From Prorocentrum cordatum (taxonomy: Eukaryota; Sar; Dinophyceae; Prorocentrales; Prorocentraceae), in contig CAUYUJ010020568.1 in the NCBI GenBank assembly GCA_963575745.1, positions 10,001-49,154 of the forward strand: a stretch of DNA of 39,154 nt, given 5' to 3'. A model generated the notes under the pieces. It saw nothing but the letters and a program-made list of their open reading frames with translations, did no database searches and was not told where the DNA came from. Below, piece by piece: positions 10,665 through 23,600 of the stretch. A program made the position numbers and the translations under genes. The first letter of the stretch is position 1, and each line of letters starts with the position of its first letter.

Positions 10665-11611
10665 TTAGCGTGGAGGATCCCAGCGCCATGATTTGCCCGT
10701 ATATTTTCCCGAGGTGTACTTCTTGTTCCATGCAGTCGCGCCCCATCCACTATTGGCGAAAGGATCCCACGCTTTGACCCAGATGAACTCGCCCCAGTAG
10801 TCGTACCACTGGCGGTCATATGGAGCAATTTGCCTGTCGTAATAGTGGGCACCGTATTCAGGACTGTAACCGTGGGTCACGTTCGAGATAGCGGGGCGCT
10901 TTGCTAGAGGTGGTCCATCATCGGGACGCGCGGGCGCATATCTGGCAGCGGCAGGCGGAGGCACCGGAGAGGCGACATGGCCATGGCTGTCGAACGCGCC
11001 GGAAGAGGTACGATACTCGGATGTATGTGGTGGTGGCTGGGGGTTTGGATCGGTCCCGCTCCCCCTTATGTCACCCCCACTACCGCTTCCTGGAGCGTTG
11101 CCGCTGCGGTTTCCCGCTGCACTGGCAGTCTCCTGAAGCTGAGAGTAGTATTCTTCGCGCTCTCTCTTAACACCGGAGCGGATCTCGTCCCGGGACCCAG
11201 TCAGGGACTGTGGGTGCGCGCGAATTTCTGCGGCGGTGATGACCCCGCTGGAAGACTCGCCCGGGACGTGTACGGTAAGATGGTTGCGCTGAAACCGTTC
11301 GAGAAGTGTCTCGGCTCCGAGATTCGGTGCTCCAGTCTCTTTTCTCTTTTTGGAGGCCTGCCAGAGGCGATCGGCCTCAGTGGCAACTTCTATTGTCCAT
11401 GCAACCCTGCCAGCTTGAATCCGAACCGTTGTCATCTGCTCACGAAAATCATCATCCTCCGCAAAGCGTTGTGCAAGGGACATGTATGGATGGTACATGG
11501 GAGGGTAGTTTGGATTCTCAGGCAGAATGCCGTCCTCATCGGCTTTTGCACGTAGCCTGTCGCATTCCTCCCGAGAGAGTTCCAAGCTAGCCACTTCTGA
11601 TGCCGTTTCTC
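10665..11611 (-). CDS. C-terminal frame of the polyprotein, -1 phase
   Basis: This frame is open from just after a TGA at 11610-11612 to a stop at 10665, about 310 codons. It overlaps the end of the giant frame by about 180 bp in the -1 phase. There is no ATG at its start; the first near-cognate is GTG at 11594. The translation is protein-like: a charged helical N-terminus (LSREECDRLRAKADEDG), a Gly/Pro-rich linker containing one AAGNRS hairpin copy (11103-11120), and an aromatic tail rich in Trp and Tyr. It is probably the real C-terminus, reached by a one-base indel or by -1 frameshifting near 11594. I do not recognise a domain. Confidence 0.65.
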
Positions 11612-14600
11612 AGCTTTCTTCCCCATATTTTGAAGATCGTCTTTAGCGTCTGTCTGTGGCTTCTTCAAGCCACGCGTATCAATGGGGGCAGCTGTGACGC
11701 GCTGGGCGACGTCATTCGGCTGAGTGGCGACAAACGCAACGAACTGTTCTCGCCAGGCCGCAACCTCGTCCGGCCATTTTGAGTTCTCGTACTTCATGCA
11801 AAAGGCACACTTCAGAGTGGCCCCAGGAGTGTCCAAATCGGCGGGCATCCGAGCGTTGCAAATTGAGCAAGAAGGGATGCGAGTCTGTAGCTCTGGAGGT
11901 GCCAGTCCTGTGCTCTCGTCGAACTGAGCGACCCCTGCGAGCAGGGTCGCGAAATTTTCCTGAGATACACTACCACCTGGCGCAGAGACGATTTGGCGGG
12001 CCCGATCGAGGTGATCAGGCTCAAGCGGGGCAAAGATCTTTTCGTCGTCTTCGTCCAAGATCTTGTCAAGGTCGCTGCGGGTTCCCGCTGCACCCTGAGA
12101 GTCGGCGGAAGCGGCGATAGCCTGGCATGCGTCTTGGAGAACTTGAGTGGCGAGTGTGCGTTGTGATAACTGTGAACCAACGACAGATTCGATAACGGTT
12201 TTTGTAGCCTCCACATCGTCTCGCGACGCTAGGGTTTCCCCTTGCTTCGTAGCCAATGTGGAAATCTTTCCGTCGTGGGGCGCCGCATTCACGAACTCAT
12301 CCTCCACATAGTTCTCTGTGCCCATGCGGAGTGCAGCAAGGCCGGGATGGTTCTGCACGATCTCGGCGTTCTCAATGCCGAGGAGTGCAAATTTGTCGCC
12401 AGCCTGCTGGTAGAGGTTCAGGTATGCCATGGCGCACCATGAACGTCTGCCGTATGCCAGGGTTCTGTATCGGAAAGTACCAATGCACTGGAAAAGGTAC
12501 TTGGTGAAAGCTCTGTGTCCGCATTGCTCTGGGAAACGGTGACACCATGGTGCATCGCAATTGAATTCGAAGGTCATTGTTGTATTTGCGATATCGTCCA
12601 TGTTCAAGACAACGATGTATTCCATGGTTTGCTTCACTTTGGTGTTAACATCACCTTGAGGCCCAGATCTACGAACAATGTGGACTTTCTTGAATGCTTT
12701 GAAATAGTCTGGTAGGTCGGTCTGATCTGGTCCATACGTGAGAGTTTTCTCCGCGTTATCCTCCATTGTTTCAATCTCATTGCGGACGTCGTTCTCTGGG
12801 GACCAGTCATCCTTCTTGAGGAAGTCATCATCGGCATGTTCGGGAACATGTGGCGCAGTGTCACCATTGCTGCGATTTCCCGCTGCGCCGTCATCGTTAC
12901 TTTCCTCTGGAAAATCCGTTGGTACAGGGATTTCGGTCGGCGAGCTCTGGTCCTGTGTGGGGACCGGCATCTCAGTAGGCGAACTGTGATCGTTTGCCGC
13001 CAGAGGGTGATCCTCTGCTGCCTGTTGCTCGTCGGGCGGAGTGATAGTCGGCGACGGAGGGTCAACTGCAACTGGTGTCGGTTCTGGCACGACTGTCGGC
13101 GACGACTGGGCCGGAGGTGCGTCGTCAGTGGACACACCCAAAGACTGAGGGCTCCTGATCAATTTGAGCAACTCACCTGGCTCATATATGTGAGGCGGAG
13201 CAAGAGCGGTAGCCTGGTCCGAAAGGGGGGCGGTGCGACGGTCTCCCGTCGCGCTCTCGTCCTCGAATCGAAGTCGGCGGTGTGCTGCGTCAGCCTCAAG
13301 AGCATGTATGTCGGAGACCTCCTCAACTTCTGGGGGCTGTTGACTGGGGGCGCTGCGGTGTCCCGCTGCACTAGGGGCGTCTGTATGCCTCTGGCGCAGT
13401 GGAGCACGAAAACCTCCCCCAGCCCTGACGTCACTGGTCGGCGTCATGAGTGCATGACGAGGTGGAAAGTTAACTGGGGGACCGAAGCGAAGGTCATCTG
13501 GAAGCGAGTTGGGGTCAAAGTCTGGGCAAGGTACGACGCGGGCAAGCGTGTTGCCCGCCATCATGCCCTTCGTGCCATCCCAAACGTTCATCCAGTGGTC
13601 TCCGATTTTCACGGTCACGTATCCCATGAACTGACCTACCTCACGAATGGGTCCGAATAAGGCTCCCATTGGTTCGCCATCATGAGGGCTAACGCGCTGT
13701 CCAACCCAGGAACCATCTGAGTGTCTCGATGGCGGGTGAGTGTAAAAGTAGCAAGCTTGTCTTGTTTGAACGTAGTCTCCAATCCGATAGGTCTCGTGGG
13801 GACCCATGGGCGGCCAGGCTGACGTGATGTGGCTAACGCGGCCCTCAGTGGCAGCCTGTAGGAACCATTGTTCGTAACGCTCGTGAATCTGACGATTACG
13901 CTCGCGCTCCTGGTCTGTTGTCAACTGCAAAGCTGCGGTTTCCCGCTGCACAACAGTTGGTATTGAGACGTCAGGGGCGGATGTGTCGCCAGACTCGTCA
14001 CGATGTGCTCGGATCGGAGGTGCCACTGGGCGGATGTTTACCAACCCGACGGCCTTTCTAGCCGCTGTTAAGGCATTGATTGCATCAGCGAGTCTACTCT
14101 GTGTCCTCAGCAGAGCGGCCTCGGACTTAGCAAGGGCGGCTTCCCTCTCGGTGGCCATCTGGGCAGCAGCCGCGGCCGCGTCGTGTGGGTCTAACGTGAG
14201 GCCCTCAACTCCCTCGGAGACTTCTTCCACGGCTGTATCTCTCGGCGCGGCGGTCTCCCGCTGCTCTGCTGCGATCTCTCGCCGCACGTGCGGGGGGGCC
14301 GAAGCGATGGGAGTGTGTGCCGGTGGAGGTCCTGGGGGGAGCGGCGGAACAGGTGGCGAAGCCTTGGCAATACCTTGTCCAGGTACAGCTCCCACTGGTG
14401 GCGGCGCATGCCGTGGTGGCGGTGGTGGAACCTCGTTGTCACCCACGACCTGGCCAGGATACACGTTGGGAGCGATCGGCGGCGGTAGCTCTCTTGGAGG
14501 AGGTCTGCCGACGCCTTCTGGTGGCGGGGCCTTCCTCTGGGGTGTCTTGGGAGCACGTTGCCCAGGCTGGACTGGCTGGAGTGGAGTCGGGGGCGGAGGC

Positions 14601-17600
14601 GGTGGAGGCCTCGAGCGACGGGGTCTGGACTTGTGCACAGTCGGAGCAGGCGGCTTAGGTGGGGTTGGAGGTGCAGCTGCGGTTACCCGCTGCGCATCGC
14701 CCCACGGGTTATTGCCATGGCCACGAAACTCATACAATGTGGAGCGCTCATACTTGGACCGTGGCTCAGAATCACGAGGAGGTCTGGCCAGGTCGTCGTC
14801 GTCTGGGCGCCCCCAGATGATTTTGCCGGTGGCAATGTTCCTGCAACGAATGAGACAATGTACTGGGATGTCGCATTCTGCCATTATCGCGCCCTGTTTA
14901 CCCTTCCACCAAGTGATGCCAGCCGTAGCGCATTTCTGATGGTCAATCTGAAATTCACACTGTTTCTTAGCGGAGTGAAAGACGTACGGCGGTATGGTGG
15001 TGTAGGGGTTCTGGCCGCAAGAGTGAGTGAAAGGATGAGCGGAGGCAAAGACCTCGGCACGGGTTGCCCCATGCTTGTGGTCTCGCTTGTCGAACCCTTT
15101 GACTATGCCTGGGTTAGACCTTGGTGAGCCTTCGGTAATGCTCCGCACTGAAGACAGCTCGGTTGCGTGCCAGAGATATGGAGTGTCATGAATAGACAAC
15201 TCCTCCCAACCCATGTTGTGGGCTGTGGAATATGGATGCACCTCGGACTGACCACCTGTGCTTCGTATGGCCAAGATGCGGCCGAACGGAAACGTGAGCG
15301 GATTGAGGTCAGAGCCGATGGGTGCAAACACTTCGGTGCGCGACTTTCCATCTGCATGGTATTGCAGCATGCGAATGGCCATGTAACAATAGTAATCGGC
15401 CAAGTCGATGTAGTCACCATTGTCACGCTCAATCTCCCAACATGCTAGGACGGCCTCGTTCGTGGGTGTTTTGCGGTATTCCCATTTCCCCTTCTTTCTG
15501 TGGTAGTATTCTTGCTGGCTGCGCTGCCAGCAATTCATCGCACACTCTCGAAAGGTGGATGTCTTGGAGAAGTCGATGTTCAGACGCCGATCGTGATATG
15601 CATTGGTCACTCCACTTGTGTGACGGAGTATCGTGTTGAGAAACTTGCTAAACTCCCAGCGTCCGAAGTCGTATCCATCAGGGAGAGGGGTGCCGTATGG
15701 GCAATCTCGCCACGGGGGCAAGGCGATCCACTCATATGCACCCTCGAACCAACGGCTGCCGACGAGGTCGTCGGCGTATTTGAGCACGTGAATATCCTGT
15801 TCATTGATCAGGCGCCGCGGGTCATTCTCGGGGACATTGTCCGGCATTGTTTTGCGAAGCAGTGGATCGACATTGAAAATGACAATAGCGTTTGGGTGAT
15901 CAGGGTCAATCAATGCTAACTCTCGTGGGGTCTTACATCTGTCCATGTCATCTGTACGCTTCTTGACCCCGGAGAAATAGCATGCCCGCTGTGGTGTCAA
16001 AACTTCGTACTGTAGGCAATGAGCCGTTTTGGACGATGTCTCTCTGGCTACGGTTTCCCGTTGCAAGACCGTGTCGCCATCCTCGGACTCCGCGGTCGTC
16101 ATCGGGTGGTTGTCCATCCACTGCTGGGCCTCCGGGTTGAGAGCCATCTCCTCCGCCAAGCGGAGGTGCCGGGCATCGCCTTTACCGTTCTTCATGAGGT
16201 CGGGGTCGAGCAGGTAAAGGCCGGCGTAAATGGCGGCACACAGTCGTGCGTGTCTCTCGCGCCAGGAGGTCTCGGATGTGCAATCCATGTAGCCAGTGAT
16301 CCAAGAGTTACGGTCTGGTCCAAGCGATTTTTCACGAGTGTCCTGGAGAAGGCCTCGGTATAATTTGGACATCTGAGAAACATGATCGGCCATGACATAT
16401 TCGTCTTGAGTCATCACTAATGCATATGTCGGGTCAGCCGTCGTGTCCTCTGTGACTGGCAAGAAGGTAATGTCACCTTCTTGGTTCAGAACGGCGCGCA
16501 TCCCAAGGTCCTCACGCTGCTGAATAGATTCTGCGTTGGAAGCGAAAGCCGTGGTTGCGCGCGTGGATGTCACGTCTTCGTTTTCCACGCCAGATCTCTT
16601 CAGATGTGCTGTGATCATTTTGGCGATCTCGGGAGCGACGGTAGGCGGGGCGGCGGCTGTAGCAACGGTCTCCCGTTGCGCAGCTGCGGTGTCCCGCTGC
16701 TTGGTCCAATTGCAGAGGGTATGAGCGGCACGCATGCACAACAACTCATTTGTCTTCGCACGATCAACGGATGATGCTGAAACGTGATCGTATAGACTCT
16801 GGATGTGTACTTGACGATGGTGCCACGCGATCAACAACATGTGGGACAAACTATGAGATTGTGGTTCATTAAGCGGCCTCACTGCGGGCTGTTTGAAAGC
16901 GTAGAACTGACTTGGCTTAGAGTTCATTACGCCATAAAGGTTCTTGAGTGTTGCAAAGGTGACCCATTGCGCAGCGAAGCGAGCCCAATTCGCACCTGTC
17001 TTCTGGCAGTGCCATCCATCAACCTTGGTGCGATCCATAGTTTGTGTCCATGCCGAGTTGTTGATGACGGAAATGCCACGTGTCTGCATGAGGATGCACA
17101 TATCTTTCGAGATGGTGTCGAAGTGGTGAGGCAAGCCCCAATCTTTGGCCGTGCCAGGGCCAATAACTTGAGGGTGTTTATACCAGTTCGCAACGTCACA
17201 AAACCTATCGAGGCCGAAAGAGACATGCGGCATCATCTCGAGCAGGCATCCCTCTTGTGCTTCCCACTTGCGTTGGTACGCACGGTGGTCCCGTCTTTCC
17301 CAACCCAGGTCCACTTTTTGGGCATCGACTATTTTCTGATTGTAGGCTGGAAACGTGATGTCATTGTTGTTCCACCAGAAAGTGGCAGTGGCACCACGCT
17401 CATACCACAATTGTTTGTAATGAGCATCGAGGTCGGCCCAAGTGTCCCATAGGGCTTCATCCATGTCAAAGTAGCGTTGTTTTTGAGCAGTGTCCATATT
17501 CTGGGCGCGCATCTCTCTGAGCGTGGCGATCCTCTCGAGGATATCGCGATGGAGACTCCAGAGTGAAGAATCAATACCATCAATGTTGGTGCCTTTTTGA

Positions 17601-20600
17601 GCGTTGGTGATGATGATTCGTCTCCTTTCCGAGGCGCGCTGTTCCAGGCGCTCAAGCTCAGGGACGAGGCCCAGGTTCATGTAATCTTCGTCGGACGAAC
17701 CCTCGGGGCGCTGAGGCAGATCCGTGCCTGGCTGCACGACGTGATCGTCCCAGAATCCTGGAATGTAGGAGTAGAACCAGTCCAGGATACAGTCCCGAGC
17801 CGCGGAAGCTAGAACAGCGAGAGTGGCTCCTCCCATGCACTCTTGATGCACTGGGGTTGGGACGAGTAGCGTTGAGAAGGGTTGTCCAACTTGGCGAATA
17901 CAATCATAACTGCACAGCATATTGATGGCCTCTTCAGGCGTATGGTAATTCTTGCTGGCTTTTCCCATCACAGGTCCCGAGTCGGTGAAGATGTAGAAGA
18001 ATGGGGTAGCAGCGCCTGTAGGGCCAAAGGCATGGTTAATGGATAATCCAAGATCCTCTGTGGCAAGCTGCATCCATCCATTCTCGTCCGCGAAGCATTT
18101 GACCACGGAAGCGTTCGTCCACGTGTGATGCTTAGCGTGATCAGAGTCAATAAAATCGTTGGTACTGTCACCGCGGGATGTAGAGTCGGCACAAACCAAC
18201 AAAGGGTCGGAAATCTTATTGTCGTTCTGTTGGTTATTGTGTGATGGGCATCCAAAAATGTTTCGCCTTTGGTGTCCCGGGGCCCAACCGCTAGTACGAA
18301 CGGGACTTTCGTTCGCCTCAAGTTCCTCACGCCAGGGATCATCACCGCTGCGGTTTCCCGCTGCGTATCGATGGCTACCTGTGTCGGTGAGGCTAGCGAT
18401 GGCAATGGGGGGAGACAAGTGGCCCCCAGATCCACACGGCGGGTCCAAACGACAACTACCCCCTCCTATGTACTGGACATGGTGTTTAGGCGAAGCCGTT
18501 TTCATGTCACTATTGAGGTCTCGAGCGGGGATGTCGATGAACGAGTTGTAGCTGTTTTCCACGAACGAGCCAACCGAACCTGCGCAGTCGCTCTTGTGTG
18601 GAAGGGCTCTTCCGTGTGTCAATCCAGAAGAGGACCGCTGGACACCAAAATTGTATCCGTAATTAGGCGTGTCAAGGCTGTTTAGACCTAATGGGCGATG
18701 CTCCTTTTTGTACATGTTATATGTGTCGTCAAGAGAAGAGCTCACCCATCCACCAATGGCGGTGGATCCAACTATAGGCCATGCACCTTGGAGTCCTTTC
18801 CACAAGGACGTGGCGGCGTGTGAAAGGCACTCAAGAGATGGCATCAACGGTGGCTCGCTGCGGTCTCCCGCTGCTATGCTGCGGTCTCCCGCTGCACTGC
18901 CGAGAGCCTCGGTGCGAAGCCAGTTGAAGTGTTGAACGATGCTCTCCAATTGGTCATTCATGTCCTGGTCAAGGCAAGCCTTGGCTACATACGAGTGCAG
19001 AACAGCAAAGAATGAGACCCAAGGGAGTGTCGTCTCCTGCAACAAATTTTGCATCGAAATCTCAACATCCATCTCAACGGCATTACGAAGGTCTTTGCGT
19101 GAGCATTCAAGGAAGCAAACGCCAGAGCCCTCGGGTGCCTGAGTAAAAGCTATCGGGAACTTATTAGGGCCTGCCCACGGTAGCTGGGTATCGAACGCAG
19201 CTCCAACAGTGGGTCGAATGATTGGTCCATCTGGAGGAAGAGTGTAGGCTGGGCGCTGGATCATCGGAAAGACACGATTGAAACGTGGTGTACCTTCCGT
19301 GATGTCAACCATATCAGCGTCCTGGTCTTCGCCGCCCTCTAGCGGAGGTTGCCCACCGCGTGGAGCTCCAGGGTTACCCCCTGAGCTCGATGCAGTGCCC
19401 CGCTGCATGCTGCTGGGGGGGGAACGAGACCGATCCCGCAACTGTGTGTTTGAGCCGCCTACCGCGCCGAGGCCGGGCGGGGCGGCCGGAGTTTCCTCCA
19501 CTTGAGAAGAATCGCTGCGATTATGCATAACGTCTCGTATGACAAGAGTGCGTAATGGTGAAGAAGAGGATGAACCAGGGGAAGACGATGTTGGAAAGTG
19601 GTGACCTGTAGCTACCTTACGCCTAGTTGAGTCTCCTCTAGAGGGAACACGTAATCGTGACGTGCTCGTATGCAACTCTCTGTCATATTGTCCATCAATG
19701 ACACTGGGGTACTTAGCCCGGGTCGGACTCTTCTGAGGAGACTTACGGCGTTGTCGCGGGGACTTGGGCCGTGCCGAACGCGAAGCGTTGGACCCGGCTG
19801 TGATGCCGTGATGATGTCCACATGAGTGCAAACCCTCGTGATTAGGGCAACCAACACATCTCTTACCACATGCTGATCCAACCTCGCCCCAGGGGTCCTT
19901 GGAAGTGAGAGCAACTTCACAGAAGCCCAAACATCCTGGAGGTTTTGGGGGTTCGGCGGAGTGCGGTAGACCGTTGGGTCTGCGAGTCCCCTCGTCCTCC
20001 GTCGAAGTATGTCGACGCATGCCCTTAGGCAGTGGTGGCGGAGGACGAATGAGCGCAAGCTCGAGAAGTGTTTCCCAAACATTACTCTTTTTGGAGTCGA
20101 AATGTTTCGTCATCATGTCCGCAACTTGTTCCTTAGTACCTACGTGTGACAAATGTATTTGTTCATGTTGACAGACTTCCACGATCCAATCCAAGTTGAT
20201 TCTATGCGTGCGATGGAGGTGCCGCAATGCGGCCGTCCTACCTTTCTTCACTATTTTGATAACAGCCTCGTTGTCCTCGGCTATGATAAGCTGTACCTGC
20301 GGGGGGCTCTTATCAGAAGAAATTTTGCGATGATCATGTAGAGGATGTTCGCCGAATGTTGTCAGGGTGGATCGAGGAGAGTCGTAAGTGCCAGGGGCTG
20401 GGGTTTCCCCCTGCTTCTTATACGTTGGTGGCTCACGCTGTTTGCGAGAGGCGGCGACAACTTTGTCGCGGGCCTTGTGCGTGCGTACAACGTGTTCCCA
20501 AAAGGTAAGCAGGGGGAGGCCTTCAACCCGGAGCGCCGTGTCCAACGCGACGATTTCGGACTCCGTAGAGGAATGCGAAACCACGGTTTGTTTCTTACAC

Positions 20601-23600
20601 ACGGCGTTGATCGGGAAGAAAGTGTTGGGGCCCACAATGGCGGCAAAGATGCCTGTCGTGGACTTTGACGTAGAAACACAATCTGCATAGGAAGCGTCTG
20701 TAAACAGTATGACGGAAAGTTGGTCGGCGGAGTCACCGATGAAACCCTGCAAGCTATGCGTCTTGGTGTGCTTGATGTAGCATACAAGACGATGCAGACG
20801 TTTGTCGCAGGCTCGATTCCATTTGGTAATCTCGCGTGCCAACATGCAGACTGGATGTAATAAATCAAAGCGACAGCATCTTGCAAGATATAAAATTTTC
20901 ATTAGAATGCTAGCCGACTCTGGGCCGAGGACGCCTTTGTCGTCAAAATCAGCTTCTGTGAAGGCGGAGTCCTCGATCCCAGGGGTTTCGGAGACAGGTA
21001 GGTCTCGGAATTTCATTTTCGGATTGTCTGGAATGGTAGCAGCAACCTCAAGGTAGCGATCGATACATTGGTCAATATACCCGCTCATGTTATATCGAAC
21101 GCCACGGACATCTTTGGCAGTTTTGTAGGCTGCGGTGTCCCGCTGCGCTTGAGGCAGTAGAGGACGAATGGTCTCCATACGTTTGTTGAATTCGATGTCT
21201 GATACTGTATATGGAGCCTGTCCGCAACCGAGATATTGATCAAGTTTGGTGGGCGAATCGATCTTGATGCCGCTGTCCCGGATGAGGTTCCAGCCAGCTT
21301 CGAGGTTGTCTTTTGGGCCGGCCAGCTTGAAGTCATCGACGTAGACAGAAAGCACCAATCCAAGTTTGGGGTGAGTCCAAATGCATTCCCATCCTTGCAT
21401 AGGAACGAATCCTTTGCTCTCAAGGCATGTCTTGCAGTGTCTCTCCCAAAAGACGCCAGCAAGAGGGTGACCGTAGAGAGCTAAACGAAGTCGGCACACT
21501 GGGTCTTTGTATTTAGCCCATGATGCTGGTCGACGTGCCGGTGGGAGGCTGATCCACGTATCGACTGGGTCAATTCTGCCGTCACCGTACAACAGCGCCT
21601 GCGTGTATGCTGATGGGGCATCACTCTGGCCACCATTGTAACCGGGCATGTGTGCGACAGCATCAACGAGCTTTGACGCCTCAATATGTGATGCGCTAGA
21701 TGCGGCATCAGCGAAAACCGCTGCCAGGCCTGTTTGATCTTTCATAGTATTTCCCTGGCAGACAACGCGACCTTTGTATTTGCGCTGTTCAGGTGGGAGT
21801 TCGGAATGCTTCACAGTACCGAGTTCGAGTAAATGCGCGAAATGAATGTCCTTGCCCTCCTTAATGGCCTGCGCTTTGACGTCGGCGCGTTCAGCGACGG
21901 TGTCTTCCATCCATGTGGTCTGTGCGCGAAGGCGATCATATTCTCCACGGAGAGCGGCCTGAGCGCGTGGTTCTGCTGCTATTTGCTTTTTGTTGAGGCT
22001 CTGGGTCACCAGTGCATATGAGGTAGTTTCGTGGCGCTCACGATGTGGCTGATCAGGTGTGTCTTTGGGAAGGACGGCCATGATAGGAGCATCAACGAAA
22101 CCAGAAACCTCTCTCTGCCGGACAAACTGCGCGAAGGTCGGTTTCAGTGTAAGACAAAGTGGATTCAAAGCACCGAATGATGGACCATCGTGTTCAATGT
22201 TTGTCGGGGATGCGATCGCCACTGCAGCTCTAGCCGGCGATGATGACGATGCACTGGTTTCCCGGTGCTCATTATCAGGTAAATAATACAGCACCGTAGT
22301 AATGTCTCGGGGACCACCAGGGACAGGGGCGTACAAAATAGTTTTGTCTGTGACGCCCTTGACTTGTTCGTCTCGGATCGTGTCTCCGGTGTGCGTGTCA
22401 AGAGTGAGTCGACGCTCGACACGGTCCCATTTCGGTCCATCCGAGCGTGTTGTTCTAAGTGTTTTGGCGTTGTCATCCTGACGAGACCAGGTCTTCAGAG
22501 TCGCTTCATGTCGGCGAGCACGAGCTTGGGAGACCAGCTTGCCGTATGCACGTTCGCGATCGCGCTGGCGACCAGAAAGGCACTTCCAGTACTCAACGAG
22601 GCAGTGATCGGGCCTGGTAGTTTTCTGTATTTTGGTATCACGTCCCATTGATTTAACTTTGCCATCGGAAGTATATTCTGGAGCATAGTAAAATCGCACG
22701 GTGCCTGTCCAGGGTTCTCCCAGGGCTCGATGATCGCTCTCACTGACTCCATCCCATGTGTCTCTGAACTTATCCTGTCCCTGGAATGTCGATGTTGTCT
22801 CGAATTCACGAATTACATCAAACTTTTCCAATGGTACCGGTAGCCCTTCTGGGGCGTCCGTAGGGATAAACAACTGTAAACGTGGGGTACATATGTGACG
22901 AATAATCGTAGCATCACGTTTTTCCCAATAATCTGGAGTTGCCGCAGGGGCGGTTGGTAATTCTGCCTCTGCGACGGCTGGGGTTTCCCCCTGCATCGGC
23001 GTATGAGCAGGGTCGTCCCAGTCCGCAGGGTAGTTGTCGAGTCGTGGGTCATCGTCGCGCATGGGGTCCAAGCAGTCGCCGAGAGGTATTTTGGCCTCAT
23101 CTGCAATGGACTCGTGCATGGGCGGGTTATGATGAGTAAGAACGCCGTCAGCGACCGGGAACTCAAGTTTAGCTGGTACGACAATGTCTTTGACACGATG
23201 AACGTGACAATGGGTGCTGTCTGGGTATTTGGCATATGTGGCGGTGTCGACGACTAGGTAGTCTCCTGACCATCGTCCGCCTGCATGCATATGGTAACCC
23301 ATGAACAATCCCTCGCGTGTTGTCTTTGTGAATTTCTTGCCATCACTATCTGTGTTGAGTTCCGGGTACAGGCATTTCCAATATACTTTGGAACCAAAGG
23401 GTACTGTGCGTCCATTGAATGACTCTCCGAAGCGAATTTCATATGGCGTAAGTTCCGCCTTATTTGGGTCAGAAGATGCGGCACCGGTGGTAGACAGAGA
23501 GAAGTTGGTGGCATTGCAGAAACATTGCATAGCCTCGCACCACCATTCGTGTCCCAGGCCAGAAGCCATGAGGACAGCCTTTGTGCCTTTGACCACGCGC

